From NCBI GenBank assembly GCA_046760705.1, contig JBHIER010000086.1, positions 1 to 9,803 on the forward strand: 9,803 nt of DNA, given 5' to 3'. Source of the stretch: JBHIER01 sp046760705 [NCBI: bacterium] (GTDB taxonomy: Bacteria > JBHIER01 > G020348925). The position numbers and the translations under genes were made by a program. How positions within the stretch are numbered: position 1 is the stretch's first letter; each line of letters starts with the position of its first letter. The notes under the pieces were generated by a model that had not been told where the DNA came from, made no database searches, and worked only from the letters and a program-made list of their open reading frames with translations. Below, piece by piece: positions 9,079 to 9,803 of the stretch.

Positions 9079-9447
9079 ATGGACGGAGCAGCTCTGCTGA
9101 AGGGCGAACGACTAAAGAGTTCCAGAGAGGTTCAGATCCCCTTCCAGGATGGTATCCGGTTCCACGGAGAGAAGCTCTCCATTCTGGTTCGAAGAAGAGA
9201 TGAAGGGGGCCCACGGGTGGCCTTTGTGGCCACCAAAAAGTTGGGGAATGCAGTCAGGAGAAACAGAGCCAAGCGCCTGCTGCGCGAAGCCTATCGCAAA
9301 AGCCGGAACAGGATATTCGAGAACGTGGATATTATCTTCATAGCCAAAGAAAGCATCCTGAGGAGTGATTGTAACTCTGTGGAATCAGAAGTATCGAGGC
9401 TTCTCCAGAGGGCTCGGGGGACGGGACGATGGTCAAGGTTGCAGTGA
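9079..9447 (+). CDS. rnpA: Ribonuclease P protein component
   Basis: RnpA is the protein partner of the RNase P ribozyme, which trims the 5' ends of tRNA precursors. The 122-residue basic protein has the family signature RVAFVATKKLGNAVRRNRAKRL in part: VATKKLGNAV at 50-59, the RNR motif at 61-63, and RLLREAYR to 73, which contacts the RNA. The N-terminal part (LKSS to SILV, 12-37) fits the leader-binding beta strands, though the usual phenylalanine at the start of this segment is not obvious. Length is normal. It starts four bases after the rpmH stop, suggesting coupled translation, and its last 19 bases overlap yidD. Confidence 0.95.
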   Translation: MDGAALLKGERLKSSREVQIPFQDGIRFHGEKLSILVRRRDEGGPRVAFVATKKLGNAVRRNRAKRLLREAYRKSRNRIFENVDIIFIAKESILRSDCNSVESEVSRLLQRARGTGRWSRLQ

Positions 9448-9635
9448 AGTTGATTGGCGCGTATCAAAGGATAATCTCCCCCTTTCTTTCGCCTCGTTGT
9501 CGATTCTACCCCTCATGCTCCCAGTACACCGTCGATGCCATACAGAAACACGGCCTCAGAAGAGGGTTGTGGATGTCGCTTCGACGCGTGGTGAGGTGTC
9601 AGCCCCTCCACCCTGGGGGCTACGATCCCGCATAG
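9429..9635 (+). CDS. yidD: YidD, membrane protein insertion efficiency factor
   Basis: A 68-residue protein of the YidD family, a small inner-membrane-associated protein that assists YidC in inserting membrane proteins. The family core is complete: YQRIISPFL at 12-20, CRFYPSCSQY at 24-33 with conserved C24 and C30, AI..HG..RG at 37-46, and RC.P..PGG.DP at 56-67 with C57. The N-terminal segment is amphipathic. The ATG at 9429 lies inside the end of rnpA in another frame, with a G-rich stretch before it; this overlap is common for these two genes. yidC starts 35 bp after its stop. Confidence 0.96.
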   Translation: MVKVAVKLIGAYQRIISPFLSPRCRFYPSCSQYTVDAIQKHGLRRGLWMSLRRVVRCQPLHPGGYDPA

Positions 9636-9670
9636 ATGGATACTTACTGACTTCAAGGTTGGGAGACGGA

Positions 9671-9803
9671 ATGGACAGAAAAGCGATCGTTGCTTTTATT
9701 CTTATAGGTCTGATCATGATACTCTGGGGCCCCTACTTGAGATGGATCTCACCCCCTCGGCAGAAAGTGGTCCCGCCGATGAGATTTGAGGAGAGAGGAG
9801 ATG
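9671..9803 (+). CDS. yidC: Membrane protein insertase YidC, N-terminal part (cut by window end)
   Basis: The 44 visible codons begin MDRKAIVAFILIGLIMILWG, a charged start followed by one hydrophobic membrane segment (about 5-20), then a basic, proline-rich stretch (LRWISPPRQK). This matches the start of long-form YidC from Gram-negative-type bacteria, which have this first helix before a large periplasmic domain. Long-form YidC inserts proteins into the inner membrane alone or with SecYEG. The frame is open to the window edge. GGGAG lies six bases before the ATG. Its place after rnpA and yidD is the classic context and strengthens the call. Confidence 0.88.
   Translation, partial: MDRKAIVAFILIGLIMILWGPYLRWISPPRQKVVPPMRFEERGD

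Overview
This window is the chromosomal replication-origin neighbourhood of a bacterium. Leftward (- strand) run dnaA, dnaN, dciA (DUF721), gyrB, gyrA and a small cysteine-rich protein of unknown function. Rightward (+ strand) run rpmH, rnpA, yidD and the start of yidC. This divergent order around dnaA is one of the most conserved gene orders in bacteria. No mobile element, CRISPR array, tRNA or rRNA is visible.

Region by region. 1-138 holds a rho-independent terminator for the leftward genes and otherwise little. 139-624 is a zinc-ribbon-like unknown protein overlapping the 3' end of gyrA. 578-3082 is gyrA. 3083-3254 is a gap containing a long imperfect palindrome. 3255-5162 is gyrB. 5165-5467 is dciA, standing where recF often lies. 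5525-6640 is dnaN. 6641-7113 is the probable unwinding part of oriC: two perfect DnaA boxes, three tandem DnaA-trio triplets and an 83% AT stretch. 7114-8490 is dnaA. 8491-8939 carries four more perfect DnaA boxes and the probable rpmH promoter. 8940-9803 is rpmH-rnpA-yidD-yidC.

How it works together. DnaA binds the boxes on both sides of its own gene and opens the AT-rich stretch. DciA presumably helps load the replicative helicase, DnaN is the sliding clamp, and gyrase removes the positive supercoils made by the forks. On the other side are ribosomal protein bL34, the RNase P protein, and the membrane-insertion pair YidD/YidC.

Organism. The proteins are ordinary bacterial housekeeping proteins. 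The GyrA N-terminal domain ([38 protein letters not shown]) recalls chlamydial/planctomycete-type GyrA rather than proteobacterial or Firmicute GyrA. I infer a PVC-related or uncultivated candidate-phylum lineage, with low confidence. A GyrA box (QRRGGRG) shows the enzyme is a true gyrase. I do not see a new multi-gene system here. The points most worth a second look are the origin architecture, the missing recF, the cysteine-rich gene tied to gyrA, the residue at the quinolone position of GyrA, and the palindrome between gyrB and gyrA.
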